A DNA stretch of 64,000 bases from Brachyhypopomus gauderio (Eukaryota; Chordata; Actinopteri; Gymnotiformes; Hypopomidae): assembly GCF_052324685.1 (NCBI RefSeq), contig NW_027506875.1, positions 1,511,309 to 1,575,308 on the forward strand, read 5' to 3'. A program made the position numbers and the translations under genes. Below are positions 45,960-58,149 of this stretch, one piece after another. The notes below the pieces were generated by a model, which had not been told where the DNA came from, ran no database searches, and saw nothing but the letters and a program-made list of their open reading frames with translations. How positions within the stretch are numbered: the first letter of the stretch is position 1; every line of letters begins with the position of its first letter.

Positions 45960-47022
45960 TCAGAATGGGGCAGAAAGGTGATTTAGGTGACTTTGAACAT
46001 GGCATGGTTGTTGGTGCCAGACGGGCTGGTCTGAGTATTTCAGAAAACTTTTCACGCACAACCATCTCTAGTGTTTACAGAGAATGGTCCGAAAAAGAGA
46101 AAATATCCAGTGAGCGGAAGTTCTGTGGGTGCAAATGCCTTGTTGATGTCAGAGGTCAGAGGAGAATGACCAGACTGGTTTGAGCTGATAGATTGGCAAC
46201 AGTAACTCAAATAACCACTCGTTACAACTGAGGCATGCAGAAGAGCATCTCTGAACACACAACACATTGAGCCTTGAGGTTGATGGGCTACAGCAGCAGA
46301 AGACCACACTGGGTGCCACTCCTGTCAGGTAAGAACAGGAAACTGAGGCTACAATTCACACAGGTTCACCAAAATTGGACAATAGAAGATTGGAAAAACG
46401 TTGCCTGATCTGATGAGTCTCGATTTCTACTGCGATATTCGGATGGTAGGGTCAGAATCTGGCATCAACAACATGAAAGCATGAATCTATCCTGCCTTGT
46501 ATCAATGGTTCAGGCTGGTGGTGGTGGTGCAATGGTGTGGGGGATGTTTTCCTGGCACACTTTGGGACCTTTAGTACCAACTGAGCATTGTGTCAAAACC
46601 ACAGCCTACCTGTGTATTGTTGTTGACCATGTCCATCCATTTATGACCACAGTATACCCATCTTCTGATGGCTACTTCCAGCAGAACAACGCGCCATGTC
46701 ATTAAGCGTGAATCATCTCAGACTGGTTTCTTGAACACAACAATGAGTTCACTGTAATCAAATGGCCTCCACAGTCACCAGATCTCAATCCAATAGAGCA
46801 CATTTGGGATGTGGTGGAACGGGAGATTCACATCATGGATGTGCAGCTGATAAATCTGCAGCAACTGTGTGATGCTATCATGACAATATGGACCAGACCC
46901 TCTGAGGAATGTTTCCAGTACCTTGATGAATCTGCCAGGAAGGATTAAGGCAGTTCTGAAGGCAAAAGGGGTCCAACCCGGTACTAGCAAGGTGTACCTA
47001 ATAAAGTGGCCAGTGAGTGTAC
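45960..47022 (+). mobile_element. Tc1-like DNA transposon, degenerate and 5'-truncated
   Basis: The transposase relic starts MGQKGDLGDFEHGMVVGARR with a helix-turn-helix region, then stops and shifts. Later parts are recognisable: DGYFQQNNAPCH, where the family catalytic Asp (QQDNAPCH) reads Asn, and SPDLNPIEHIWDVVER with the Glu retained. The right end ggtgtacctaataaagtggc / cagtgagtgtac is a known fish Tc1-type terminus; the matching left terminus is missing. Inactive. Confidence 0.88.
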
Positions 47023-47194
47023 ATCACCTATATACATCATCTGCTCCTCTGAAGGTAATATTACTATTATTAGAATATTATATATAAAATTACTTTTCTG
47101 TCTCAGAAATGATTCTTGATTTGCCTTTTTCAATATGTATATGTTTAGCGTAATGCCTTATATCACGATAGCACTGGCACTTGGTACTGTTGCA

Positions 47195-47206
47195 GCTGTG
47201 CAGAAC

Positions 47207-47241
<35 letters not shown>

Positions 47242-47336
47242 TGCACTGTGTGAGGTAACATCAGGACCTGAGATCATCCAGCTGGTGCAATATGTTTCTA
47301 TATGTTTATATATGATTTATATTCACTCCTGAGTGA

Positions 47337-47368
<32 letters not shown>

Positions 47369-47525
47369 CTTCACTCACACACATACATACCTCATGCTCC
47401 CCCACACATTTCCTCAGACACACTCACTCACATACACCCCACACACACTCACACATGCACTCACACACCCCACACACATTCACACACCCCGCGCCCCCAC
47501 ACACACATTTATTCACACTCACTGA

Positions 47526-47558
<33 letters not shown>

Positions 47559-47640
47559 ACACAAATACATACCCCACACCCCCACACACACATTCACTCA
47601 CACTCACTCACACACACATGCACACATAGTTGCATTTTCT
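47195..47640. repeat. (TG)n and CA-rich simple-repeat block
   Basis: (TG)16 at 47209-47240, (CA)14 at 47338-47365, then CA-rich degenerate sequence to about 47625 with (CA)n at 47528-47556. Frames here encode only His/Thr repeats. Confidence 0.9.
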
Positions 47641-47792
47641 GTCTTGTGGGCTCCGGCTCATTGTGATTTATTGCACAAACATTGTCGTTCTGTAAAATAC
47701 ATATTGGACTAATTTCTTTGGACAAACATGGAGACAAAGTGAGTGTGTGTTGCTGCTGTGGCATTCAGCGTGGTGGGGCAGGGTGGTGTGCG

Positions 47793-47869
47793 TTAGTAGT
47801 CTCGCTTCAGGACTCCTGAAAGAGTGTTGGGTAGGGCCGGGGCTCCGAGCTTCACGTAAGAATAGACGC
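47793..47869 (-). CDS. Candidate terminal exon of an unrecognised minus-strand gene
   Basis: On the minus strand a textbook 3' splice site (branch-like ttttaatc, then a long pyrimidine tract ending ctcctgacag) is followed by a frame reading VYSYVKLGAPALPNTLSGVL then KRDY and stop TAA. Upstream, GGACACG/gtgagt at 48034 could be the previous donor: its one leftover base would complete Gly (...VNLKGH-G-VYSY), though the implied exon is only about 25 bp. The protein is not recognised. By position in other vertebrates the gene would lie beyond pitx1, but I cannot match it to any neighbour I know. Confidence 0.3.
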
Positions 47870-48059
47870 CTGTCAGGAGAAAGACAAAAAGCAGCAGAGA
47901 TGATTAAAATGCTGCCGTGGGCGTCCACAGCGAGACGAGTGAGAACGGTGCGTTCTGAGAGCAAACACAAAGAAAGTAAAGTGTGTTTGAGTGAAACACT
48001 GCAGTGAATGAGGAGTGAGGTGTGTCCACTCACCGTGTCCCTTCAGATTCACACATCTC

Positions 48060-48500
48060 TGCTTTCAGTCTAGGAGTCTGAGTCTAGAAGTAGCATGTGT
48101 GGACGATGACTAGGGATACCATGTTACTTTTCTCTTTTAAACACCAAAAAACTATTTTAACCAATATTGAACTGAAAACCACAGACAGCATCTTTGATTG
48201 GCTATTTGATTTGTATATTAATAAATTATAATTGGACATTTCTGTTCCTATCTTGTTGCCTAGCGACTCTAAAGCTGCAAGTTTTCATACCTGTGCTAAT
48301 GATTGGCCAGTCTAAGACAGTTAGAATTTGTTTGAAACTGATATAAGATTCTTTTCCTTTCACACCAAGTCAAGCATGACATAAAACAGATTTTGGTCTC
48401 ACTAATCTTTTTATCTATTAATAAAATAAATGCATCACAAAATGGTTTTATGAAAGGGATTATTCAAAGAAAGACTTATTTATTGATTACACGTTTGAGT
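48060..48500. other. Non-coding, nothing seen
   Basis: AT-rich sequence without features. Confidence 0.4.
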
Positions 48501-48509
48501 AACCAATAA

Positions 48510-48605
48510 GGATTTGGGTAAGAGGTTAGGGTTAGGTGGATAGGCTTAGGGTTAGGGGATAGGGTTAGAGGATAGGCTTAGGGTTAGGGGATAGGCTTAG
48601 GGTGC
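48510..48605. repeat. GGGTTAGG-type minisatellite
   Basis: Units such as gataggcttagggttagggg, about five copies. Confidence 0.85.
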
Positions 48606-48879
48606 ATCTGAGCCCAAGGATACATTGTGAATCTATGTGCAGAAGCTGAAGGCATGCAGCATTTAAAACACCAACGTGGAAACCACAGTCAGTAACCCAG
48701 AGAAGTTTTAAAGTGCTAATTGCTTGATTTATATTATGATGAATTGAATACAAAATTGTCCTGCATTGGCTCTTGATGGGTCATAGTTTGCTCTGTACTT
48801 GAAATAAATGTTATTTATAGAATTAATACTGTATAACTAAAGAGAAAAATGTCTGATGAAACATATAATTCAGAAAGTT

Positions 48880-49240
48880 GTTTTAGGGTTCGTTGTTCTG
48901 AGCGGCAGCAGCTGTGGCTCTAGTGTGGATCCAGTTTATTTCGGTCGCGGGTGAAATGTGCATGTTGACCCTCTCAGGAAAAGATGTAAATCCTGGAAGA
49001 CAATTTACAACCGAGCGGAATTCCACATATTCCAGGTCTGGAGTTTGAAAAGCCAAAGCAATGAACAAGCCTGGCATTTTTATCTTGATTGTCAGACAAA
49101 ATGGTATCTGCACCCATAAAGCTGCTCACAGACGTCTAGGGTGAGGGTCACAGACGTCTTTAGCGAGAGGCACTTCAGTTCAGACTGCTGCTGTCTGATA
49201 ACGCTCAAACAGAGGCTGATTGCACACGCTAGTGAAGGGT
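48880..49240. other. Moderately complex non-coding segment
   Basis: Higher complexity than its surroundings, with short frames on the minus strand (48883-49113) but no splice or family support. It could be a conserved element; conservation cannot be judged here. Confidence 0.25.
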
Positions 49241-49846
49241 AGAAGAAACATGATGTTTTACCCTTACCTAAGGGTGTACGCACACGCACATGCACACATG
49301 CTCACACACGCACACACACACGCACACACACGGAGGAAAAAAACTTTGGAACTCTGGTTAATCTCATAGACAGCAAAAGATGTTTCCCACAAATGAATCA
49401 TCATGTGGTACAGGAACAAGCCCCTCCCACTACAATATTGTGCAGTGCCGAAAAATTCCAAATATTTAAAGTGCATCTGTACTGTGTTTACAATATGTAC
49501 AGTATGTGTAGAGGGCGTCTAGTTTGTGTGTGTGTGCGTGCATGTGTGTGTGTGTTTTGTGTCTCTGTGTGTGTCCCTACTGTGTCTACTATGAAGATCA
49601 CTGTTTTGGTCTGTTTAGTTCCAACCTGCAGGTTTCTCTTGTGTGATGGTAAAATGATTGACATGTGAATGCCGCGCTCCCGTGGCTGACTGTAATCCCC
49701 TCAGCTCTGTTGAGCTCCGTTTTCTTAAGAGACAAACCCAAATGTGGCTTTTTTCAGTCTTACTAGAAAGACAAAAGAAAGCAAAAGGTAGAGTATTAGA
49801 AGATCTCTCCAGACCACCAATATTGTGTCTGTGTGGCATATTTATG

Positions 49847-49847
<1 letters not shown>

Positions 49848-49932
<85 letters not shown>

Positions 49933-49945
49933 TGTGTGTGTGTGT

Positions 49946-49979
<34 letters not shown>

Positions 49980-49981
49980 CT

Positions 49982-50013
<32 letters not shown>

Positions 50014-50027
50014 CTGTGTGTGTGTGT

Positions 50028-50088
<61 letters not shown>

Positions 50089-50103
50089 TGTGTGTGTGTG
50101 TGT

Positions 50104-50135
<32 letters not shown>

Positions 50136-50145
50136 CTGTGTGTGT

Positions 50146-50182
<37 letters not shown>

Positions 50183-50245
50183 TGTACATGTGTGTGTGTG
50201 TGTGTGTGTCTGTACATGTGTGTGTGTGTGTCTGTGTGTGTGTGT

Positions 50246-50344
<99 letters not shown>

Positions 50345-50379
50345 TGTACATGTGTGTGTGTGTGTCTGTGTGTGTGTGT

Positions 50380-50446
<67 letters not shown>

Positions 50447-50465
50447 TGTGTGTGTGTGTGTGTGT

Positions 50466-50504
<39 letters not shown>

Positions 50505-50536
50505 TGTACATGTGTGTGTGTGTGTGTGTGTGTCTG

Positions 50537-50567
<31 letters not shown>

Positions 50568-50656
50568 CTGTGTGTGTCTGTACATGTGTGTGTGTGTGTC
50601 TGTGTGTGTGTGTGTGTCTGTGTGTGTGTTTGTACATGTGTGTGCTTTCCTGGGTG

Positions 50657-50693
<37 letters not shown>
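49848..50693. repeat. Giant (TG)n array, about 850 bp
   Basis: Almost pure TG, broken only by occasional tctg, tatg and tctgtacatg variants that mostly keep the purine-pyrimidine alternation. It lies about 11-12 kb upstream of the pitx1 start. Open frames on both strands (Cys-Val or His-Thr repeats) are artefacts. Confidence 0.98.
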
Positions 50694-50697
<4 letters not shown>

Positions 50698-50855
50698 CTG
50701 GGTGTGTATGTTTACATATGTAAACTGTGTGTGACTAATTAGTGCTTCTGGAGATTAAATGAGATGAATGTAAGAGGGTATTGGGAACACAGAAAGAACA
50801 CAGGAGCTGATCACTGTCAACAGAAGACTGGCCCTGTCCTTACCTTGTCTTAACT

Positions 50856-51610
50856 GTGTCCTTACCCTGTCCCTACCCTGTCCCGACTGTGTCCTTACAG
50901 TCATCACTCTGTCTCGGCCCTGTCCCGACTGTGTCCTTACAGTCATCACTCTGTCCCGGCCCTGTCCCGACTGTGTCCTTACAGTCATCACTCTGTCCCG
51001 GCCCTGTCCCGACTGTGTCCTTACAGTCATCACTCTGTCTCGGCCCTGTCCCGACTGTGTCCTTACAGTCATCACTCTGTCTCGGCCCTGTCCCGACTGT
51101 GTCCTCACAGTCATCACTCTGTCTCGGCCCTGTCCCGACTGTGTCCTTACAGTCATCACTCTGTCTCGGCCCTGTCCCGACTGTGTCCTTACAGTCATCA
51201 CTCTGTCTCGGCCCTGTCCCGACTGTGTCCTTACAGTCATCACTCTGTCTCGGCCCTGTCCCGACTGTGTCCTTACAGTCATCACTCTGTCCCGGCCCTG
51301 TCCCGACTGTGTCCTTACAGTCATCACTCTGTCTCGGCCCTGTCCCGACTGTGTCCTTACAGTCATCACTCTGTCCCGGCCCTGTCCCGACTGTGTCCTT
51401 ACAGTCATCACTCTGTCTCGGCCCTGTCCCGACTGTGTCCTTACAGTCATCACTCTGTCTCGGCCCTGTTCCGACTGTGTCCTTACAGTCATCACTCTGT
51501 CCCGGCCCTGTCCCGACTGTGTCCTTACAGTCATCACTCTGTCTCGGCCCTGTCCCGACTGTGTCCTTACAGTCATCACTCTGTCTCGGCCCTGTCCCGA
51601 CTGTGTCCAC
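50856..51610. repeat. 42-bp minisatellite, about 17 copies
   Basis: The unit includes ctgtcccgactgtgtcctta and cagtcatcactctgtctcgg. Two main variants (tctcgg / cccggc) are interspersed, and single copies differ by one base (tccttac/tcctcac). Since 42 is a multiple of 3 and the unit has no stop, long frames appear on both strands; none is a gene. Confidence 0.97.
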
Positions 51611-51619
51611 CCCCCTCTC

Positions 51620-52550
51620 CCATCCCATGTCCTCTGAGCTGCAGTTATGCACCAGTGCTACATGCAAAGCTACTGTTGAGTGTGTTGGGACTCACAGGAC
51701 CAACCGTTGCTCTGTGACACAGAATGAGTCGCAGCACGATTGTTCACCGGGGTTGTATTCAAATTTCCCCAACCATATAGTCTTGTTTATTTTATACACT
51801 TTCAGGACACCTAAAGCATGTTTACACAGATGTGTATATTCAGTTGAACATTCAAAATGTTACGTAGCAGGCTGCTCACTATTAGAAGTGTATCACTGAC
51901 TTTGTGTTTGTTTGATTTAAAGTGTAGTGCACACCAACATTAACACTAACCCTCACAGGCCAAGTGTGAGGCAGTGAAACTTTAACAAGTAAAACAAACA
52001 CAGAGGTTCTAGAAATGTCTACTTATTTGCTTATGCACATTTAAATGTTTATGAGAATTACAAGAAATGTTTATTAATTATATTGTATTGTTGCTACATA
52101 TTTCCATCCATCTAGATATTAATGTATAATGTGTTTTCTCCTGATGGTGTTGTAGAGTTTACTGTCTCCCTTCTACCATTAGTTTTGTACCTTTCTGTCA
52201 CGTCTCTTTCCCCCACCACCTCCCATTCCCTCTCCTCTCTCTCTCCCCTCTTCCCTCCCTTCTTCTCTCCTTTCTTTCTCAAGCTGAAGGGACATACAGC
52301 TGTTCTGGGGATTTTGTTTAGGTCTTGCAAAGGAGTCAGACTGGCCAGACTAACGCTGCTTGCCCATATTTCAGGCCCTGAGTGTCTGCTTGTGCAAGGC
52401 AGTGGCTTTGATCACCGTGGTCCAGAGTAGCTCTTACTGGGTCGCCAGTCATCACTGACAGAGAGGGGTCAACTCCAGGGATCAGTCATATGTAGCGATG
52501 GGCTTCCCTCTCACTCATCTTCCTCCTCTCCCTCTCACTGTCTTTCTCTC
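51620..52550. other. Non-coding, nothing certain
   Basis: Contains a C/T-rich tract at about 52195-52285. No gene seen. Confidence 0.4.
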
Positions 52551-52559
52551 TATGTGCTA

Positions 52560-52830
52560 ATTTAAAGGGTTAGGGAATGTTTTAATGGTTAGGGTTGGGA
52601 TTGGTTTAGGGTTGGTTTCGAGTTAAGGTTAGGGTTGGTTTAGAGTTAAGGGTAGGGTTGGTTTAGAGTTAAGGGTAGGGTTGGTTTAGAGTCAAGGTTA
52701 GAGTGGGTTTAGAGTTAAGGTTAGGGTTGGTTTAGAGTTAATGATAGGGTTGGTTTAGAGTTAAGGTTAGAGCTGGTTTACAGTTGGTTTAGAGTTAAGG
52801 TTAGGGTTGGTTTAGAGTTAGGATTGTCTA
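52560..52830. repeat. GGTTTAGAGTTAAGGTTAGGGTT minisatellite
   Basis: About eleven imperfect copies of a 22-23-bp unit containing ggtttagagttaaggttagg. Confidence 0.9.
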
Positions 52831-52839
52831 TGACATGTC

Positions 52840-54230
52840 AGCTCCTCAGGCTCTTCTGTAGTGTGAGGCTGCTTACTGCTCCTGTTAATCACTGATGTCT
52901 GATGGGATGGGTGGCCATTCTGGGGTCACGTAAACACAGCTGCCATTTTCCTGCTGGTTGAGTTAGTATGAGCCACCTTCCCTGTGCAATAGACCAGCAC
53001 CACTTCCATCTCTGCTGATCTGTGTTTTTAATAAATCAGCCCCTGTTACTTTGTTCCTGCCTCTTGTCCTTTTTCTTGCTTATCGCTACTCAAATCTCAA
53101 AGATCTCTCAGAGATGACCAAGCCTCTTCAGTCTCCCCTGGGCTGCAGTTTCTTTCTTATGGTGTTTCAGTGGGGAACAGCCGAGACACATGTTCAAATG
53201 TCTGTGTTTTTGCTGGTCTTGTTTGGGTCTGCCGGCCGTGTCAGGTACTGTGCTCCGGAGCTGTGCTAATTGCACTGTCGTATGCAGATGGCAGCATTGC
53301 CTGGACACATGTACAGAATAATTCATACTTCACCACCAGTGCCACCACTGATTGTCTGTTTAATATGAAAACCTGCAGTCTCACCCAAGGTAAGTCCACA
53401 CTGCATGCAAAGAAGGTCTTTCCATCTGACAGGACCAAACAGCTGGCTAGTGAAAGATAGCTTCATTGTCTTCCTGTTACAGATGAATGACGCTGCCGAC
53501 AGATATATGGTATAAATTGCAGGGGATATGAAAAAGAAGCAAGCTTATGTTATGTTTTTTTTAAGAGTCTCGAGTTTTTTTTGTCAGACTAGATGGGTCC
53601 ATGGTAGGACATTTTTAATGTTAAGTGAATTCAGTCTGTGTTCACTCAGCTGGGGCCAGGGTTTAGGGTGTAACTGGAATGGCACAGGCTATCAAAGTTA
53701 TGTTGCCTGAACTAATCAAGAGTTTTGAAAACTTTTTAAAACAGGAAGAAAACCACCAGACTACTGACAGATCTGACAGACAATCAACATACGCGAACAA
53801 TAGATAACGATGCTGTAACTGTCCCAAATGCCTTAATATTGTGTGTGAGAGGAGGACTGTCCTCCACGTCTTTGACACCACACTTCAGATCCAGACTAAC
53901 ACAAAGGCAACGCTAAACCACTCTAGAACATGAAGACCAATATCCATAAGCTAGACTTTAATTAGATGTTTTCTGTCACTTTAAGTTAGAGCTAAAGATG
54001 AAGGCCTGGCCAGAATCAAGAAGCTCCACAAGATTTGCTGTAAAATCAAAATCAGCAAATTGTGGGAAATCCATGAATCATGACAGCATAGCAAACAGGT
54101 CTGTTTACCACTTCCTGCTGTCTGTTTATTGTCTGTTCTTTGTGTTTTTTCTACAGTTTCATCTTAGCTTCAGCTTGTGAGCATTACATGAACAGTGAAC
54201 TGAAACACGTCAAAACATGAACAAGGCTTA
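52840..54230. other. Non-coding, no gene seen
   Basis: Mixed-composition sequence with only short frames and no splice-supported exon. Confidence 0.4.
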
Positions 54231-54231
54231 G

Positions 54232-54292
54232 TTACTAACCCTAACCCTAGTTACTAACCCTAACCCTAATTACTAACCCTAACCCTCGGTGG
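54232..54292. repeat. CTAACC telomere-like repeat
   Basis: Three copies of ttactaaccctaaccct. Confidence 0.85.
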
Positions 54293-54361
54293 GTTAGTTG
54301 CCAGCCCTGTGATTGGCTGATTTGACATTTGTGTTAATGAGCAGTTGGACAGATGAAATGT

Positions 54362-54649
54362 GAAATGTGCTGTATTTTGTCAATTGTGATTTTTACACCG
54401 CAATCGAAATTTGTCCTCCGCTTTTAACCCATCTGTGCAATTAGAACACACACACAAACACACACTAGTGATTACTAGGGGGCTGTGGTGCACACGTGCC
54501 CAGAGCGGTGGGCAGCCCTAGCCCGGCGCCCGGGGAGCAGTTGGGGTTAGGTGCCTTGCTCAAGGGCACCTCAGTCATGGCCTCAGGTCTGGGAATCGAA
54601 CCCACGACCCTTCAGTCACCAGTTCCCTACCACTAGGCCATGACTGCCC
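54362..54649 (-). mobile_element. tRNA-derived SINE, copy 2 (minus orientation)
   Basis: Reverse complement of the 45451-45748 element: box A tggcctagtggtagggaact, box B gggttcgattcccag, the same body and the same 3' end (gtgtaaaaatcacaattgac, then aaaata). The two copies differ at scattered positions, consistent with independent insertions of one family. Confidence 0.88.
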
Positions 54650-55090
54650 TAGATGTACCTATAATGAAGAGTAAAACACATACATTCTTATGAAAGGTTC
54701 ATTTACATTGCTACCATAGGAGCTAGAAACAAACAATGACATGCAGTGTTACCACGGAGACACGGAATTACATCCCAAAACAAATTGAATGACAGCTCCA
54801 CAGAAACACCCACACCACCTCCTTTTATCTTCCAAACACAAACACAACTGCTGTATAGTTTTTTTCCTTAAAGAAAATTTTTAAATACTATTCTTCCACT
54901 AAAAGTGGTCCTTTTCCTGTTAACAGATTATTCAATGTTATCTCAGTTTTAAACCCATTTTGGTGACTTTAGTTTGGTGATTTTAGTTTAGACACTACAG
55001 AACTACACACCATCACTATTCTCCCTGTTACAGTAGAACATCATTTCTGCTGTTGAGTATAAAGGGACAGATGTAGCTGTTCTGTAAGAC
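54650..55090. other. Non-coding, nothing seen
   Basis: AT-rich sequence without features. Confidence 0.4.
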
Positions 55091-55094
55091 TACT

Positions 55095-55262
55095 AATACA
55101 TGAAGACTGGGTTAGGATTAGGGTTGGGGTTAGACTGGGTTAGGATTAGGGTTGGGGTTAGACTGGGTTAGGATTAGACTGGGTTAGGATTAGGGTTGGG
55201 GTTAGACTGGGTTAGGATTAGACTGGGTTAGGGTTAGACTGGTCCAGGGTTAGACTGGGTCC
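55095..55262. repeat. GACTGGGTTAGGATTAGGGTTGGGGTTA minisatellite
   Basis: Copies of gactgggttaggattagggt plus tggggtta in two lengths, about seven units. Confidence 0.88.
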
Positions 55263-55377
55263 AGGTGCAGTTGGACAATAAGATTAAGGCCAAATGCATT
55301 TGCAGCTACACTGCGAGATTAAGGCTGGGTCCCATTGGAGCTGTACTACATGATAAAGTACTACAAGATAAATGCTT

Positions 55378-55878
55378 GTAGTACATCTATAACTCAAGGT
55401 TATAACCCTAGCTCTCATAACTACACCTATAACTCAAGGTTATAACCCTAACTCTCATAACTACACCTATAACTCAAGGTCATAACCATAACTCTCATAA
55501 GTACACCTATAACTCAAGGTTATAACCCTAACTCTCATAACTACACCTATAACTCAAGGTTATAACCATAACTCTCATAACTACACCTATAACTCAAGGT
55601 TATAACCCTAACCCTCATAACTACACCTATAACTCAAGGTTATAACCCTAGCTCTCATAACTACACCTATAACTCAAGGTTATAACCCTAACTCTCATAA
55701 CTACACCTATAACTCAAGGTTATAACCATAACTCTCATAACTACACCTATACCTCAAGGTTATAACCCTAACCCTCATAACTACAACTATAACTCAAGGT
55801 TATAACCCTAACTCTCATAACTACACCTATAACTCAAGGTTATAACCCTAACTCTCATAACTACACCTATAACTCAAG
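55378..55878. repeat. 40-bp minisatellite, about 12.5 copies
   Basis: The unit is tataaccctaactctcataa followed by ctacacctataactcaaggt, with single-base variants such as ccata for cccta. It contains a CCCTAA-like core. Confidence 0.96.
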
Positions 55879-55879
55879 T

Positions 55880-56275
55880 ACATTGATGAGCACCATGATC
55901 TGAGCTACTGGTCTCATGAAGAATAGAAGATACAGATAAAAATTTAAAAATCCAAAATGTGCAGAAAACTTATGTTGTAATGTTCAGAGCGTTTGGCTTG
56001 TATTACGCTGCCCTGTGCAGAGACATCTGACTCTGTTTAAAGTATATCTGACTTGTACAGTAGTATGGCAAACAGACACAGCCTTCATAGAGTAGCATGA
56101 ATTCCACCTTGATACACCCATATGAGTGTTTAATTTGTTGGAAGAATGGACAAGTTTGAATTTGAGTTCTGCTCTCCTTTCAAACAGGCTGAGAGTTGAG
56201 TAGTGTTCTCTCTCCGCTGGACCGTGTCCAAATATCAGCACTGTTTACCATACGTGTAAGGAGTGACTGCATTTT
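55880..56275. other. Non-coding, nothing seen
   Basis: No supported feature. Confidence 0.4.
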
Positions 56276-56277
56276 AT

Positions 56278-56284
56278 TGTGTGT

Positions 56285-56334
<50 letters not shown>
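56278..56334. repeat. (GT)n microsatellite
   Basis: About 27 GT units with one tatg interruption. Confidence 0.93.
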
Positions 56335-56337
<3 letters not shown>

Positions 56338-56339
56338 AC

Positions 56340-58020
56340 TCACGTTCCTCCTGAAGTTCACACAGTTTACATAATAAAGACTACATTTATTTCAAAAGTT
56401 TTAGGGAAAAATCTCTTATGTGTTACAAAATATAACAGCAGAATGTGACTCTGCCCTTACACACTGTGGACTGTTCCTTCTCTTTTTTTGCTGCATAAAT
56501 GAGAATTAGGGACAAAGTCACACCCAAAATCTGCTGCCTCGATAATAGAACTGAGCTGGTGTGTCACTGTTGGGTGAGTTCAGCCATGTTTTTGCTGACA
56601 TGTTGGCGGATAAATGGTAGAATGAATAATTGAGTCCATTTGGCTCAGCGACGGAAGCTATTGCTTCTCTGGTGCAGCTGGACTCTCCCGGGCCCGAGCA
56701 AGACAGCTGCAAAGTGGAGGACTTACAGTCAAACGTGACCCTGACACTTGGCCCATGTCAAAGCCTAATGCCAGTCTGTGAGCATCCCTCATTTAGACTT
56801 GTTGCTCCATGTTGGTGTGGGTGGAGGACTACGAGATATTGGAGAGGGGGAGGGTAAGTAGGGATTGGGTGGATTTGACAGGGCAGCCCATAAGCCATGT
56901 TACGGATATTTATACAACTGTACATATTTTTCTACCCTTAAATGTCTGACTATGTGCATAGCTATGTGAAGAGAGGTTTCTAAGGGTCAACGAGGAAAAG
57001 TCATTTGGATTGTGTAGAGTTTGGAGGTAGTAGATGTGCTCAGAAGGTCAGGCTTCTCTCCTCTCTCATAAACCTGGCAACAGCGATAACCAGCCGTTTG
57101 AAGGGGATCAGCTTTGTGTTCAGACTTGGAATTTGTGGTGAGCTTTAGAACAGTCCGCCTCAGACGCGGTTGGACTTTCCACAAAATGAACACTTAACAA
57201 AGCTGAGGCTTACGCCCGTGTTTGAGTCTCTGCTAAATTGCACTGTGTTCTCTTTTCAGGGCTTAGGGATGGCACAGACTAAAAGGGCTCTAATAATATC
57301 GTACGTTTTTGTCTAGAACAGCTTCATTAATTCTTGTCAACTTACATTCAAGCCTTGTAGACCAACAAATATCCTTTACTTTTAAACAAAGCTCAAAGGA
57401 GCATCTAACAATATTACAATTTAATTAACTATTGAAATACCTTTTGCTTAGAGTTTACTTTAGTAATACCCATTATATATGTATTTATTATATATTTTTA
57501 TTTTATAAACTATATTTTATAGTTTATATTATACTTTATATTTATATTATTACTACCATTTATACATATCTCTTTAGTTTTAAGTGTAAAATTTCATGAC
57601 ACCCTCTTTCTTTCCATAAGCATGCATAATGCAGTATGATTATTATGATCATTTAATAAAATAATTAGCTACATAATTAAAATGTAGTTTTATCTTTTGA
57701 GTTCAATGAGGTTAAAGTCATTGCTGCAACAGTCATGTCCCATGGTCCTGTGTTCACTTCCTCCAAATGGAGGTGTGGCTGATGTCAAAGCTTCATTGTC
57801 ATTCAAGATTCATTTATTTATGGCACTTATTTATACCTGTTCTTTTAATCGGGGTTAGTTTGTTCATGTTAACAGGAATAGTTAGTTCTTTTAAAACTGG
57901 TTAATTAGTTATTTTAAACAGGAATAGTTAGTTCTTTTAAACCAGGTTAATTAGTTATTTAAAAAGGAATAATTAGTACTTTTTAACAGCTCACAAGATG
58001 TTGGTGCAGAATGGAATATT
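56340..58020. other. Non-coding, no gene seen
   Basis: Contains an AT-rich zone at 57460-57560 and a small gttagttcttttaaa(c/a) duplication at 57880-57960. No exon supported. Confidence 0.4.
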
Positions 58021-58145
58021 TGCAATCGCTTTGTCCTCAACCATGTGGAGAAATAATAATAAATTAACTGTGTGTGACGAATTGAGGTTGTTTCAAATGT
58101 AAAGTGCATTACAAATAAAATTTATTATTATTATTATTATTACCC
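58020..58145 (+). mobile_element. LINE 3'-end fragment with (ATT)n tail
   Basis: aaagtgcattacaaataaaa followed by (TTA)n resembles the 3' tip of an L2/CR1-type LINE, 5'-truncated. Similar in layout to the L2 tail at 8770-8800 but a different sequence. Confidence 0.5.
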
Positions 58146-58149
58146 TGGG

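Noticed and set aside
49615-50742. Long frames on both strands of the TG array (Cys-Val and His-Thr proteins up to about 360 residues)
   Set aside because: TG/CA repeats have no stops in these frames; no promoter, splice or domain support.
50755-51899. Frames of 264-347 residues on both strands over the 42-bp minisatellite
   Set aside because: A stop-free unit whose length is divisible by three always yields these; the peptides are pure repeats.
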